From: Saccharomyces uvarum
Taxonomy: Eukaryota > Ascomycota > Saccharomycetes > Saccharomycetales > Saccharomycetaceae
Reading direction: 5' to 3'
NCBI GenBank assembly: GCA_947243795.1
Contig: OX365940.1
Coordinates: 868,001-932,000, forward strand
DNA: 64,000 nt
The position numbers and the translations under genes were made by a program. Positions 9,962 through 20,184 of this stretch are shown one piece after another. The notes below the pieces were generated by a model. That model had not been told where the DNA came from and made no database searches. It saw only the letters and a list, made by a program, of their open reading frames with translations. Every line of letters begins with the position of its first letter. Positions within the stretch are counted from its first letter, which is position 1.

Positions 9962-11638
9962 ATGTTGTTCAAGTCTCTTTCAACGTTAGCTACCGCTGCC
10001 GCTTTCCTTGCCGGTGTCGCAACTGCTGACGATGTTCCAGCAATTGAAGTTGTTGGTAACAAGTTCTTTTACTCCAACAATGGTAGTCAATTTTACATCA
10101 GAGGTGTTGCTTACCAAGCTGATACTGCCAACGCAACCTCTGGTTCCACTATCAACGATCCTTTGGCTGATTACGATAGCTGTTCCAGAGATATTCCTTA
10201 CTTAAAGAAATTGGACACCAACGTTATTCGTGTCTACGCTATCAACACTTCTCTAGATCATACTAAATGTATGGAAGCGCTAAACGATGCTGACATCTAC
10301 GTCATTGCTGATTTGTCAGCTCCAGAGACATCCATCAATAGACTAAGCCCTTCCTGGACCGTTAACTTGTTCAACAGTTACAAGGAAGTTGTTGACTCTT
10401 TTGCTAACTACACTAACGTTTTGGGTTTCTTTGCCGGTAACGAAGTTACTAACAACTACACTAACACAGACGCATCAGCTTTCGTTAAGGCTGCTATTAG
10501 AGACACCAGAGATTACATTAGTGAAAAAAGCTACAGATCTATCCCAGTTGGTTACTCTTCTAATGACGACGAAGATACCAGAGTTAAAATGGCTGATTAC
10601 TTTGCCTGTGGTGATAATGATGTTAAGGCTGATTTCTACGGTATTAACATGTACGAATGGTGTGGTAAATCTGATTTCAAGACTTCTGGTTATCAAGATA
10701 GAACTGCAGAGTTCAAGAACTTGTCTATTCCAGTTTTCTTCTCTGAGTATGGTTGTAACGAAGTTACGCCAAGACTATTTACTGAAGTCCAAGCTTTATA
10801 CGGCTCTAATATGACTGATGTCTGGTCTGGTGGTATTGTCTATATGTACTTCGAAGAAACCAACAACTACGGTTTGGTTAGTATTGACGGCAGTGACGTT
10901 AAGACTTTGGACGATTTCAACAACTACTCCTCGGAAATTAACAAGATTTCTCCAACTTCAGCTAATACCAAATCTTACTCTGCAACCACTAGTGATGTTG
11001 CTTGTCCAGCTACTGGTAAGTATTGGTCAGCTGCAACCAGCTTGCCACCAACTCCAAACGGGGGCTTGTGTTCTTGTATGAATGCTGCCAGCAGTTGTGT
11101 TGTCTCTGACAGTGTTGACTCTGATGACTACCAAGATTTATTCGATTATGTCTGCGGTCAAATTGACTGTAGCGGTATTACTGCAAACGGTACTTCTGGT
11201 AAGTACGGTGCCTACTCATTCTGTACTCCAAAGGAACAATTATCTTTTGTTTTGAACTTATACTACGAATCCAAAGGTGGTTCCAAGTCTAACTGTGACT
11301 TCAGCAGTTCCGCTACCTTACAAACTGCCAGCACTCAATCCAGTTGTGCTTCTGTTTTGAGTGAGATTGGAAGTATGGGTACCAACTCTGCTTCCGGTAG
11401 TGCTGATTTGGGCTCTGGTACTGAAACCAGCACTGGCTCTGCTTCTTCAGGTGCTTCTGGTAAGTCTAGCTCTGGTAAGTCCAGCTCTGGTTCTTCCACT
11501 TCTTCCTCTTCTTCAGCATCTTCCTCTTCTACCAAGAAGAGTGCGGCTAACAACGTTAAAGTTAACTTGGCGCAAGTTGTTTTCACTTCCGTCATTTCCT
11601 TATCCATCGCCGCTGGTGTTGGTTTTGCTTTAGCCTAA
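9962..11638 (+). CDS. GAS1: GAS1, GPI-anchored 1,3-beta-glucanosyltransferase (GH72)
   Basis: Gas1 elongates and branches 1,3-beta-glucan at the outer face of the plasma membrane by cleaving a chain and transferring it to another. The 558-residue product (S. cerevisiae 559) starts with a signal peptide of about 22 residues. The GH72 domain follows, with both catalytic Glu residues at the known positions: E161 in AGNEVTNN and E262 in FSEYGCNE. A Cys-rich X8/CBM43 glucan-binding module covers about residues 365-460, then a Ser-rich, presumably O-mannosylated stretch (about 480-525). The C-terminus has the small-residue site SAANN followed by a hydrophobic tail, which is a GPI-attachment signal. 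Codon use is strongly biased towards preferred codons (GGT, GTT, AAG), fitting high expression. Confidence 0.98.
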   Translation: MLFKSLSTLATAAAFLAGVATADDVPAIEVVGNKFFYSNNGSQFYIRGVAYQADTANATSGSTINDPLADYDSCSRDIPYLKKLDTNVIRVYAINTSLDHTKCMEALNDADIYVIADLSAPETSINRLSPSWTVNLFNSYKEVVDSFANYTNVLGFFAGNEVTNNYTNTDASAFVKAAIRDTRDYISEKSYRSIPVGYSSNDDEDTRVKMADYFACGDNDVKADFYGINMYEWCGKSDFKTSGYQDRTAEFKNLSIPVFFSEYGCNEVTPRLFTEVQALYGSNMTDVWSGGIVYMYFEETNNYGLVSIDGSDVKTLDDFNNYSSEINKISPTSANTKSYSATTSDVACPATGKYWSAATSLPPTPNGGLCSCMNAASSCVVSDSVDSDDYQDLFDYVCGQIDCSGITANGTSGKYGAYSFCTPKEQLSFVLNLYYESKGGSKSNCDFSSSATLQTASTQSSCASVLSEIGSMGTNSASGSADLGSGTETSTGSASSGASGKSSSGKSSSGSSTSSSSSASSSSTKKSAANNVKVNLAQVVFTSVISLSIAAGVGFALA

Positions 11639-11920
11639 GAAGCATCGACACGTACATGATAATTTTCGCTCGATACGGTTTGATATTTTTATTTCTATTA
11701 TATGGTAGTTTTACGAAAAATGAAAAGTTGTAAGTATAATATTTTTTTTTCCCTATATAAGTTTTATAAAATTCTATTCGTGCTTACCACAGATAGATTG
11801 AAAGAATCATAGTAATGTTACATCATATGTCCGTCTACGTCATTAAAAAAAAGAGACAATATTCATTAAGATTCCCTATAGAATCACTTATTTAACATTG
11901 TTTTTTTCTATTAAAAATCT

Positions 11921-14900
11921 TCATGCAAACCATTTATGTACTTTTTCCATAATATCAGCTGGATATCTGTTGAAAATTGCCATAGCGTCATTAGAAGGCA
12001 AAAATCCTAACAATTTCTTGACTGAACTTATCACAGTTTGACCCTCCTGTTCAGTCAAACTTCTCTCATTTAAAGCTTGAATAACCGAATCAACTACAGT
12101 TGGGATATTAGGTTGTGCACATACAACTGGTGAATTGTTTTCAATCAAATGGCTCAAAAATTGATAGTTAAATGAGGCAGCTTCTTTGTCAACAATTGTT
12201 GGCAAAGTCTTGAACCAATTTGCTGTATATGTGTCCATGTTTGGAATGTTCGAGTTGTATGCATAAAGGATTTTGGCAACGGCTGCGCTGGCGTTCTCAG
12301 TAGAAGAACGATTTTCTTCCAGCTTAGAGCCTGGGAAATCGACAATCTGAACAAGTGTATCTAAAGTGGGTATGCAAACGTCAGCATATGTGGATGGAGC
12401 ATACTGGGCACAAATACCGATTATGTAGGAAGCAGCTTGACGAATACGAGTGTCTGGAGAAACCAAGCATTCGGTTACTTTTGGAATAAATGTGCTCTTC
12501 ATACTAGCAGTTTGGTCGCCTCCATATTGAACCAGATCACCAATTACTACTAATGCAAATATGACTAGAATTGGCTCATTATCTAACAAGAAAGTGTTTA
12601 TCATGGACCATATGTTTTCCAACTGCTTTAAATAATGACCATTAGTTGTTTTCAAAACTGCAGCGATAGATTTGTTGATTTCATCTAGGAGGTCTTCGTC
12701 TGTAAAGTCTTCCTCCTCATCAACATTTTCATTATATTCATCACCGTCACCATGACGATCCTGCATTCTTTCGTAAGTGTCAGTTAAGTTTGCAGAAACA
12801 CCCTTGGTAAATCCTGCCTGTTGGTCTTCGCTTAAGCAGTTGTCACCCATGACTTTTATACCATTTACCAAAGAGTTATGGTATACTTGTGTAATTTCTG
12901 GCATTGGCTCTGACATTAATCCAGCAATTATTTTGGAGGAAGCCTTATGCCATAATAATAATAGCTCTTCACTTTGAGAACCTGTCGCTGCAAGTAAGCA
13001 AGACAACAAAATGGGAATAAGGGTTGCGCCCGCAGCACGAACACCATCGTGTAAGTAAAAGTCAAGTGATGGTAAAGCAATTTCCTCCATAATTTCTTTA
13101 ACGTATACAGCGAACTGGCCACGTAAAAGCGTCGCATAACTTTGTAATAGCTCCATTGCTGATACTTTATCGTCAAGAACAGATGTATGAATGGCAATAT
13201 GCTTGCCCTGAACTTGAACAACGTCCCAATCGGGATATTGCTGGAAATTTGCTGCTTCCTCTTCTTCAATCAACCCGACGTCTTGTGTAGCTTTAGCAGT
13301 GAGCAACAAAGGTGGGATGACAATTGGTAGCAAAGGAACGAAATCTTCACCCAGAATTCGACAGATTCTGCTCCAACTCTGTTCTAAATATGATCTTAAT
13401 GCATCATCTTCATCAATATCTGAGTTTTGTAGAGCAACCAAAATAGAAATTAGTTCCTGAGAATGCTCGTGAAATTTTTCCTTACCAACGGCAAAACCAA
13501 TCAGCGTAGCACATTCCATACATTTACCTTTCAATACACTATTATCTTTGTTGTCTACTTTCAAAACATTCAATAATAATGGCATTAAAGTATCATAATA
13601 CTTGATGAATTTATTCTTTGCCGCTTCAGCAATAAATGCAATTGTCGTCAAAGCTTGTTCTTGTACGTAAAGCTTGTTGCTCTGTAATAAAACCAACAGG
13701 TTTGTCAGTAGGCTATCCAAATAAGGTTCAAGGATATCTTTAGAGGCAAATTCAGAAAAGTTGACCAGAGCAGCTGCAGCGTGAGTTTGAACTCTAGAAG
13801 TGCACTCGGACGTCAATTTAGAGATTAAGGCCGGTAAAATTTTATCGTGAGCAGTTCTTTGAATGAATGGGGAGAAGTCAGTAGATATCTGACCCAACAC
13901 GTTGCAACATCCGTATTGGACTCTTGGATGCTGATCGTTGATCAAAGGAACTACCATATCTAAAATCTTTGGAATTTCGCCTATCAATACATCAGCACAA
14001 CCTTCGGCGGCAGAGGAAAGAGCCATCATAGCGGCAAATCTTTCCCTCCACTCGGTTGATCCGATCATTTGTTGTAAATATTGAAATAATGGGGCAGCCA
14101 AATATTCACCACCCAGTTTTAAGGCAACACGGTCAAGAGCTTGACGAGCGTGGTCGTATGTGACTTCCTCTTCATCATCAGTATCGTCTGATTCTATCCA
14201 TTCTGCTGCATCATCGTCATCAATGGATACCTCAGTCATCATAATTAAAGTGTCCATCACTAAAGTTTGTCCATAATTTTGATTCAATTTACACATTTGT
14301 GGAGCATTTTCGCTAAATACCGTTAATAGTTCCAATGCAGTAGTTCTTGCTGGGGGTTCTAAATCTTTATTCTTGATAACCATATCAGCGAATTGTATTA
14401 TTTGGTCAAACATATCCTTAAATAACTTTGGGGCTAATTCAACTAATTCAATCAATGATTCGAAAACAGATGCAAGGGCATCGTCCTTACCATCATCTAA
14501 GAATCTTGGTAAACTATTTAAAAGACTTGGCAATAAAATACCTAATTTGGACCATTCAGATTTTGGCAGCTGTTTGAAATAGCCGACAAATGCAGTAACC
14601 GCGGCAATTTTGACGTTATCGTTTGCATCAGTGAAGCCCGATTGAAAGATCGGTAGAATGCTATTGATGTCCACAGCGGTAATTAGGTAAGGTACGGTGG
14701 TTAAAATTCTAAAACTAGATTCTCTGAAATTTGGGTTACCACTCTTCAAAGACTCTATCAAAGCTTGTAATAGTTCTGGCCATGCTGGTAGATCGTCTTG
14801 AACACACTCTGCAATTGCATCGGATAGTTTGTGTCTAATTGAATCAGCTCTTTCCGATAAAAACCCTTTTAACAATGAAGAACGAATTTGTACAAGAACT

Positions 14901-15190
14901 TCTTCTCTAATATGGGTAATATTCTTGGACATAATCATAAGCTTGGAAGAAGGAGGTGCTTTTAGAGCTAATTTCCTGAACAAAACAGCAGATAGTGCAG
15001 CGACAGTAGTATCTTGAGAGAAAGCGGCTTGTTCAGCCAAAAAGGTCAAAAGAAACTCGATATTATTTTCGGTAATCCATTCTTCGCTAAGAGCCTTTTC
15101 AGCCACAGAACGAATTTGATTATCTGGAGAAGCAAAGGCTTGTACGATTTGAAGCAACGTGCTATTGACTTCTTCTGGTAAAGCAGACAT
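11921..15190 (-). CDS. PSE1: PSE1 (KAP121), importin-beta family karyopherin
   Basis: Pse1/Kap121 is a nuclear import receptor that carries ribosomal proteins, transcription factors and other cargo through the nuclear pore and releases them on RanGTP binding. The open frame runs 19 codons further upstream, but the ATG at 15190 (MSALPEEV) gives 1089 residues, the S. cerevisiae length, so I chose it. The protein is built of HEAT repeats throughout (for example around residues 395-520, with the typical QYGCCNVLGQI pattern). Two acidic loops are present: DDDDAAEWIESDD near residue 320 and the Glu/Asp-rich stretch near 815. It is convergent with GAS1. The promoter holds Abf1 and RRPE-type sites. 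Confidence 0.97.
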   Translation of the reverse strand: MSALPEEVNSTLLQIVQAFASPDNQIRSVAEKALSEEWITENNIEFLLTFLAEQAAFSQDTTVAALSAVLFRKLALKAPPSSKLMIMSKNITHIREEVLVQIRSSLLKGFLSERADSIRHKLSDAIAECVQDDLPAWPELLQALIESLKSGNPNFRESSFRILTTVPYLITAVDINSILPIFQSGFTDANDNVKIAAVTAFVGYFKQLPKSEWSKLGILLPSLLNSLPRFLDDGKDDALASVFESLIELVELAPKLFKDMFDQIIQFADMVIKNKDLEPPARTTALELLTVFSENAPQMCKLNQNYGQTLVMDTLIMMTEVSIDDDDAAEWIESDDTDDEEEVTYDHARQALDRVALKLGGEYLAAPLFQYLQQMIGSTEWRERFAAMMALSSAAEGCADVLIGEIPKILDMVVPLINDQHPRVQYGCCNVLGQISTDFSPFIQRTAHDKILPALISKLTSECTSRVQTHAAAALVNFSEFASKDILEPYLDSLLTNLLVLLQSNKLYVQEQALTTIAFIAEAAKNKFIKYYDTLMPLLLNVLKVDNKDNSVLKGKCMECATLIGFAVGKEKFHEHSQELISILVALQNSDIDEDDALRSYLEQSWSRICRILGEDFVPLLPIVIPPLLLTAKATQDVGLIEEEEAANFQQYPDWDVVQVQGKHIAIHTSVLDDKVSAMELLQSYATLLRGQFAVYVKEIMEEIALPSLDFYLHDGVRAAGATLIPILLSCLLAATGSQSEELLLLWHKASSKIIAGLMSEPMPEITQVYHNSLVNGIKVMGDNCLSEDQQAGFTKGVSANLTDTYERMQDRHGDGDEYNENVDEEEDFTDEDLLDEINKSIAAVLKTTNGHYLKQLENIWSMINTFLLDNEPILVIFALVVIGDLVQYGGDQTASMKSTFIPKVTECLVSPDTRIRQAASYIIGICAQYAPSTYADVCIPTLDTLVQIVDFPGSKLEENRSSTENASAAVAKILYAYNSNIPNMDTYTANWFKTLPTIVDKEAASFNYQFLSHLIENNSPVVCAQPNIPTVVDSVIQALNERSLTEQEGQTVISSVKKLLGFLPSNDAMAIFNRYPADIMEKVHKWFA

Positions 15191-15438
15191 AGCGATGGCT
15201 CTGTTTATAGTTGAAATCTTGTGTCGATGTGGTAAAGTGGCGTACAAATAACTTTTTTTGTTTTAAGCTATCTGCCACTTTGATCTATTCAGTCTCTTAG
15301 CCACTCGAAATTTAAACGCGCTAGATTTTGATCACTATTAAGGTCCTCCAGAAGACTACAATGATTCAAACTATACGGTTCTATTATTCCCATCATTATT
15401 TTTAAGTCAATTTCGTTTTTTTTTTCCGCTGCAAAAAA

Positions 15439-15452
15439 TGAAAAATTTTTCA
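15439..15452. promoter_or_regulatory. RRPE palindrome upstream of PSE1
   Basis: TGAAAAATTTTTCA is a perfect palindrome containing the ribosomal RNA processing element (AAAAATTTT core, the Stb3-bound motif of the ribosome-biogenesis regulon). It lies about 250 bases upstream of the PSE1 ATG. The same 14-mer occurs upstream of NIP1. Confidence 0.6.
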
Positions 15453-15473
15453 ATTTTTGTAAGGAATAGTGAT

Positions 15474-15486
15474 CGTGCAGCATGAC
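15474..15486 (-). promoter_or_regulatory. Abf1-type site upstream of PSE1
   Basis: The minus strand reads GTCATGCTGCACG, matching the Abf1 consensus RTCRYNNNNNACG at every fixed position, about 285 bases before the PSE1 ATG. It is 22 bases beyond the RRPE. Abf1 is a general regulatory factor often found with RRPE/PAC elements. Confidence 0.55.
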
Positions 15487-15654
15487 GATAGTACCAATAA
15501 TATGTTTCAGTTATAGTAGAGTCTCAAAGTGCCATTCCAGCTCCAGATATTCTAGTTAAGGTTTCCGTTTATAGGGCAGTGAGAAGGCTACAGTGGATTA
15601 CGTAACACTCCATGATTCATACTCTTTGAAAGCAAGAACTTTATCCAATAATAA

Positions 15655-16080
15655 AACTAATTATTAATATTATATACGGTTAAAAAAGATTTATGTTAGA
15701 TTTATTAAGATTACAATTAACAACAGTCATTATAGATAAAAAATTATCGAATAAATTATTATTTATGATAATTAATGAATTTATTACATATTAATAAGGT
15801 TCTGATAAAATAAAGTATTTATATTATATATTTAATTCATATATAAAATTTATATCAAACCTTAAATTATTTTATCTTTTCTTTTTTATACTTAATAAAT
15901 ATAATAATTATTGTAATAATAGCATATATTGTGCAGCTGTTAAAGTTTAATAGTTTGTAGTATATTATAAAGAGCGTTTACGTAATAAAAAAACTATAAA
16001 TTTGCTTATGTGTAATGTACAGTGAAGACGATTAGATTCAAATTCTAAAAATAAAGATAAAGAGATCGTTAAAAGAATCG
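15655..16080. other. Extremely AT-rich block, possible mitochondrial insert or origin
   Basis: By eye only about one base in eight is G or C over 15661-15900. The block is made of long A/T strings such as TAATAATAGC and TTATTAATATTATA. This is well below other intergenic regions in the window. It contains ATTTATATTAT, one mismatch from the ARS consensus WTTTAYRTTTW. Composition and texture resemble Saccharomyces mitochondrial DNA, but I recognise no mitochondrial gene in it. Confidence 0.45.
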
Positions 16081-16248
16081 AAAGAAAAAGATGAACAATA
16101 TTAAGAATAAAAACAAAAGTGGATGTGATCTATTCTTGCTTTGTTTGTTTGCTTTCTATATTTTTTTAGGTTGCTGATGTTTATTCTTCTATCTACAATG
16201 AATTTTTTAATAAGAATGCTTTTCCTTTGGTAGTTTTTTTTTTTTGGA

Positions 16249-18702
16249 TTAACGACGGTGGGGATTGGATGGTGGGTTTAGACGTTCTTTAGCAATTTTA
16301 TATTCTTTGTTTAATTTGACCATGGCTTCCTCCAACTTAGTAATCTCATCACCCTTTTCGACAGCGAAAATGGTCTTTTCATCGTTCAATTTGGCTGGGA
16401 TTTCTAATTCTGTAATAACAGATTGCAAAACCTCAATTACTTTATTTTCTGGAAGATCAAAGAGTTCAGCTAATTTAGCAACAGAAAAGTTTGAATAGAA
16501 TCTCTTGTAAGAGAAGAAGTAAGTCTTTAGAGATTCGGTTTGTACTCTTTCGGTTAAACTGTTCAATACAGTTTCCATGTTTGGTAGCAGAGCCCAAGAT
16601 TTGATTTCCTTCAAGTATTTAACAGAGTCTCTCCAGTTACCCTTTTGCATTGATTTGGCAGCAAATAAGACATAGTCTCTTAAAGTTTCTGGTGGACCTT
16701 GGAAACTTAACTTTTCGTAATGTTCTAAAGAACGACGAATGGATTTTGGAGAGTATGGGATTCTCTTCACCTTAATACCGGAGTAGAATGCGGTCATTCT
16801 TGGAATTTCGATCAATAAAGAGCATGTCAAGAAGACGACGTCGATTAAATCTAGATTAATGTGTTGGTGGTATGGTAAACATTGTCTAGCACGTTCATCA
16901 GCTGAAGCGTTGTTGGTGGAATTCATGGAGATTCTATGTAAGGATTGTTGACCCAAAATTTCTCTCAAGTGAGAGCTTGATAGAAGATCATTTAAGATTT
17001 GATGGCATTCTTCAATTAAGCATAATTTAAAGGCAGATAAACCTAACTGGACAACGACTCTGTTGAACAATATTTGCAAAGAGGAGTCGAATTGGTTGAT
17101 GTTCGTTTGAACTTGAGAAGTCAATAACATATCCTTTGCAGTTTGGAAATCCTTGTTTAATGCAGTGTAGTAAATGTTGTATAAGATAGCACGTTTTTGA
17201 ACAGCGATGTTGTTTTGTTTGGCTAAGATTGTGGACAACCCAGTTATCAAATTGTCGACATAATCAGCAGAATCGAGTTGATCCTTTGAAGTAAATTTGG
17301 ATTGGTATTGAGCTGGTATGATTTCCCAAGCAGCAGTTTCCATAATGTTTATCAAGTTTTCGGATTTGTAATAGATATGGTCTAATCTTTTAGCAAATGG
17401 ACGAGTTAAAGCTCTTTCTAAGTCATGTTCGTCTTTCAAAGTGGCTTCAAAGTACAGTTGAGTTCTCAAGATCAAATTATAAACGGATTGTTCATCTCTC
17501 AAACGGATCAAGTAGTCACTAGAGTGAGGATCGATGTTCAATAAAGATTTCATGAATTCGTCATCTAATCTTTCAACGAATGAGAAAATGGAACCCAAAA
17601 TTTTCTTAACACCATTGGCATCCTCCTTTGGTTCATCTTCGATGAAGTCGATTGGATCAGCAAATTCGCTCACTTGGTATGTGTCGGTAGTTTGATCCAA
17701 GATGGAAAATAATTTACTAATATCGTTGAATGAGGACTTCCATTGATCGATTGGTTGATAAGACAAGTTGGCTGAGGCATCGAATCTTGATGGAATCAAA
17801 GTCAAATAGGCCATTATGAATTCGTAAGGTTTTTCAGCCACAGTTAACAATTCTTCCAAAGTTGAAATCAAAATTTGTTGATTGACAGTTTTCTTACCTC
17901 TTGAATCAATGATGGTTTGTAGTCTGGTGAAGAAATCTTCTTGTACAGCTAGGTCATCACCTTGAGATGAAGAAATTCTGAATCCGTTAACGGAAGCATC
18001 CAAATCTGCACTTGGTTCTTTATCGAAGGATTCAGGATCATTTCTAAATTTAGCCATCGAATCTTCAATTTCCCTAGAAACCTTCTTGACTCTTTGCTTT
18101 GTGGTGTTGTAAGCTCTGGCAACGGCCTTGTTTTTCAAATCGTTTTGTTGAGTATTATTCACAGCATCCTCCACTTGGGCAACAACCTTGATGAAAATGT
18201 TTGGGGTCCCCCAGTTTTGTTGCTGGGCTCTAATCAAAAGACGAGAGATCAGATCGAATTCATTGGAAATAGTCAACCAATCATCAGAATTCTCGGCCTG
18301 AGAGATCTTGTAATAAACATCTTGCATTTCATCCAACAGCTTTTCCTTGGCAGACTTGACAACTTTCTTGTTGTCATCGTCATCTGATTCTTCATCACTG
18401 GAGTCATAGTTGGAATTTTTCAAAAACTTATTAGAGCTGGAACCGCCACCACTTTGTTTTCTAAACTCAGATTTCTTAAACCAGTCGGGACCATAAGGCT
18501 TGGCATCGGAATCATCAGAATCTACCTCAGCTTCACTTTCGCTCTCACTTTCGTTGAAGAAGGAGTCATCAGATTCTTGGTCCAATTCGGATTCAGAGGA
18601 GGAAGAACTTACTAAATCTTCTTCGGACGAAGATAAAAGATCTTCTTCGGATGAAGAACTGGCAGCATCGTATTCATAATTAGACGAAAAGAAACGGGAC
18701 AT
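16249..18702 (-). CDS. NIP1: NIP1, eIF3 subunit c
   Basis: Nip1 is the c subunit of translation initiation factor eIF3, which bridges eIF1, eIF5 and eIF2 in the multifactor complex and binds the 40S subunit. The 817-residue product (S. cerevisiae 812) opens with a very acidic, Ser-rich region (about residues 10-75, runs such as [15 protein letters not shown]) that fits casein kinase 2 sites and the eIF1/eIF5-binding tail. A second acidic patch lies near residue 100 ([13 protein letters not shown]). The C-terminal third holds the PCI/winged-helix domain (about 600-770). The tail is basic and ends in NPHRR. It is followed on the same strand by PSE1, separated by the AT-rich block. Confidence 0.97.
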   Translation of the reverse strand: MSRFFSSNYEYDAASSSSEEDLLSSSEEDLVSSSSSESELDQESDDSFFNESESESEAEVDSDDSDAKPYGPDWFKKSEFRKQSGGGSSSNKFLKNSNYDSSDEESDDDDNKKVVKSAKEKLLDEMQDVYYKISQAENSDDWLTISNEFDLISRLLIRAQQQNWGTPNIFIKVVAQVEDAVNNTQQNDLKNKAVARAYNTTKQRVKKVSREIEDSMAKFRNDPESFDKEPSADLDASVNGFRISSSQGDDLAVQEDFFTRLQTIIDSRGKKTVNQQILISTLEELLTVAEKPYEFIMAYLTLIPSRFDASANLSYQPIDQWKSSFNDISKLFSILDQTTDTYQVSEFADPIDFIEDEPKEDANGVKKILGSIFSFVERLDDEFMKSLLNIDPHSSDYLIRLRDEQSVYNLILRTQLYFEATLKDEHDLERALTRPFAKRLDHIYYKSENLINIMETAAWEIIPAQYQSKFTSKDQLDSADYVDNLITGLSTILAKQNNIAVQKRAILYNIYYTALNKDFQTAKDMLLTSQVQTNINQFDSSLQILFNRVVVQLGLSAFKLCLIEECHQILNDLLSSSHLREILGQQSLHRISMNSTNNASADERARQCLPYHQHINLDLIDVVFLTCSLLIEIPRMTAFYSGIKVKRIPYSPKSIRRSLEHYEKLSFQGPPETLRDYVLFAAKSMQKGNWRDSVKYLKEIKSWALLPNMETVLNSLTERVQTESLKTYFFSYKRFYSNFSVAKLAELFDLPENKVIEVLQSVITELEIPAKLNDEKTIFAVEKGDEITKLEEAMVKLNKEYKIAKERLNPPSNPHRR

Positions 18703-18853
18703 TTTCGTGGATCTGGGCTTGGCAGGCTAATGTGTGAAGATTGCAAATATGTGCCTTGTTTTCCTTTTTCCCTTTATTACTAGTATGCTAATAAATGCAA
18801 CTGCGAACCACTCACTAAATTTTTCATTCTTTCCAGAGCTCTTTTTTTCTCAT

Positions 18854-18867
18854 TGAAAAATTTTTCA
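18854..18867. promoter_or_regulatory. RRPE palindrome upstream of NIP1
   Basis: TGAAAAATTTTTCA, identical to the element before PSE1, lies about 152 bases upstream of the NIP1 ATG in an A/T-tract promoter. It fits coregulation of this translation factor with ribosome-biogenesis genes. The match is by sequence only. Confidence 0.6.
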
Positions 18868-19000
18868 ACGGCGAAAAAAAATCGAAAAAAAAGCTTGGTC
18901 ATTTACAACGAGCAGTGCAAGGTGACAGTAATGATAATGATAATGTCTCTAACTATATCTATATATACGTAAGTATCTACTACGTGAAGATAATATTGGG

Positions 19001-19954
19001 TTAGAATAAGGTTGAGAGGGTGGTCAGCGCCATGGGTATGGTGTCCGTGACGTCCGAGGTGGCCACGGGGCATGGCAGCTGAGCGTCGAAGAACTCTTGA
19101 GGACCTTGGCACTCTACGAATTGGTCCTTATCCAGTTCAAATGCGCGCAAAAGAGTATCCCATGCGGACAGCACCAATAGAATGTTGGGAGAGGTCCCAG
19201 CGGTAGGCAATGATGTCAGTGCAGGAATGTGGGTGTCCTTTGTGGTCAGAGGTACGTATATCGATTGCGTATACCCTTCCTTTAGGGGACCCTTCATGAA
19301 CAAGTCTGTGAAGGATGACGCTATACGGGTATGGTACCCGTACTGCGAGTCCATTCCTGTGAAGTCACCATAGGCCTCTTGGGGGGAAACAATTTTCCTT
19401 GTTATTGTGTCAATGGTGACTCTTGCGTTTATCGGCACTAGCTGACTCTGTAGGGCCAGTGCTTCGGGTTTCCCTATGTTGATGTATTTAGTCTGCTTAA
19501 ACTCCTTACCTGTCCTTTTGCGGGCCAACGTGGGCTTTTGCATCTTGACGGTGAGACCCTCTCTGTACCGACCGTGGTCTTGCTTTTGGTACCTGGTGAA
19601 AGGAAGTGTGGATAGCCTTGGCAGCTTCGAGGCGACGGCCAAGTAAGGCCTGAAGTTTTCCTTGAATACGGTATTGCGAAGATATGGAGGCGTGACGAAG
19701 TACTGTAAGAGCGCCAGTATCAGTTTGGCAGTAGAGATTTTCTTTTTCGTGGCACTTGCCTGGGAGTTGTCCTCAAGGATTACAACTTCAGAAACATTGA
19801 ATAACGACGCGAACTTGGCCACTTGGTACACCTTATGCGTGATCTGCGATAGATTGCGACAATCCGATACCAGTGTGGTGGGGATACAGAGCGAATAGTG
19901 CCTGGTTGGCGAGAGAGGTTTCTCGACCTTCTTGAACTTCTTCATGCTACTCAT
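19001..19954 (-). CDS. YMR310C: YMR310C, predicted SPOUT-family RNA methyltransferase
   Basis: The product resembles the yeast protein YMR310C, a member of the SPOUT methyltransferase group that includes human SPOUT1/C9orf114. Its exact substrate in yeast is not established to my knowledge. The frame extends 24 codons upstream through a TTG, but the ATG at 19954 (MSSMKKFKKV) gives 317 residues, the S. cerevisiae length. An N-terminal basic stretch (KKFKKVEK) is followed by RHYSLCIPTTLVS and the VVILED strand typical of this fold. The C-terminal part holds SPNILLVLSAWDTLL, where the trefoil knot is expected. A PAC plus RRPE pair lies just upstream, supporting a ribosome-biogenesis role by inference. 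The gene follows GLC8 on the same strand at short distance. Confidence 0.9.
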   Translation of the reverse strand: MSSMKKFKKVEKPLSPTRHYSLCIPTTLVSDCRNLSQITHKVYQVAKFASLFNVSEVVILEDNSQASATKKKISTAKLILALLQYFVTPPYLRNTVFKENFRPYLAVASKLPRLSTLPFTRYQKQDHGRYREGLTVKMQKPTLARKRTGKEFKQTKYINIGKPEALALQSQLVPINARVTIDTITRKIVSPQEAYGDFTGMDSQYGYHTRIASSFTDLFMKGPLKEGYTQSIYVPLTTKDTHIPALTSLPTAGTSPNILLVLSAWDTLLRAFELDKDQFVECQGPQEFFDAQLPCPVATSDVTDTIPMALTTLSTLF

Positions 19955-20028
19955 CGAACTAGGGAATGTACAACGTTCCGGTGGTACTGGCAGTGGTAGT
20001 GGACAGCCCTCTCTTTGGCTGTTCAACG

Positions 20029-20050
20029 CTCATCGATGGGAAATTTTTCA
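20029..20050. promoter_or_regulatory. PAC + RRPE pair upstream of YMR310C
   Basis: CTCATCGA at 20029-20036 (minus strand CGATGAG, the PAC core) is followed four bases later by AAATTTTTCA at 20041-20050 (minus strand TGAAAAATTT, an RRPE). The pair starts about 75 bases before the YMR310C ATG. Adjacent PAC and RRPE elements close to the start are the signature of the yeast ribosome-biogenesis regulon. Confidence 0.65.
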
Positions 20051-20184
20051 TACAATTTAAAGCTTGCTAAAATTACAGTTCGTTCCGCGCGATAAATGAT
20101 AAATGTGCATTTGTCCACTAGAAGAAAAAAGTAGAGAAATAGGATATATTTAGTATAAGTAAAATGTTATAGAGGTGTCATGTT

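Larger units (their letters stand above)
15191..16248. other. Intergenic region PSE1 promoter / NIP1 3' end
   Basis: The left 300 bases are the PSE1 promoter, with RRPE and Abf1-type sites listed separately. The middle (about 15655-16080) is extremely AT-rich and is listed separately. The right end holds poly-T runs typical of the NIP1 3' end. No coding region, tRNA or snoRNA was recognised. Confidence 0.7.

Noticed and set aside
11335-11607. Glu-rich minus-strand frame across the GAS1 Ser-rich region
   Set aside because: It is the antisense of Ser codons in GAS1, with no separate evidence.
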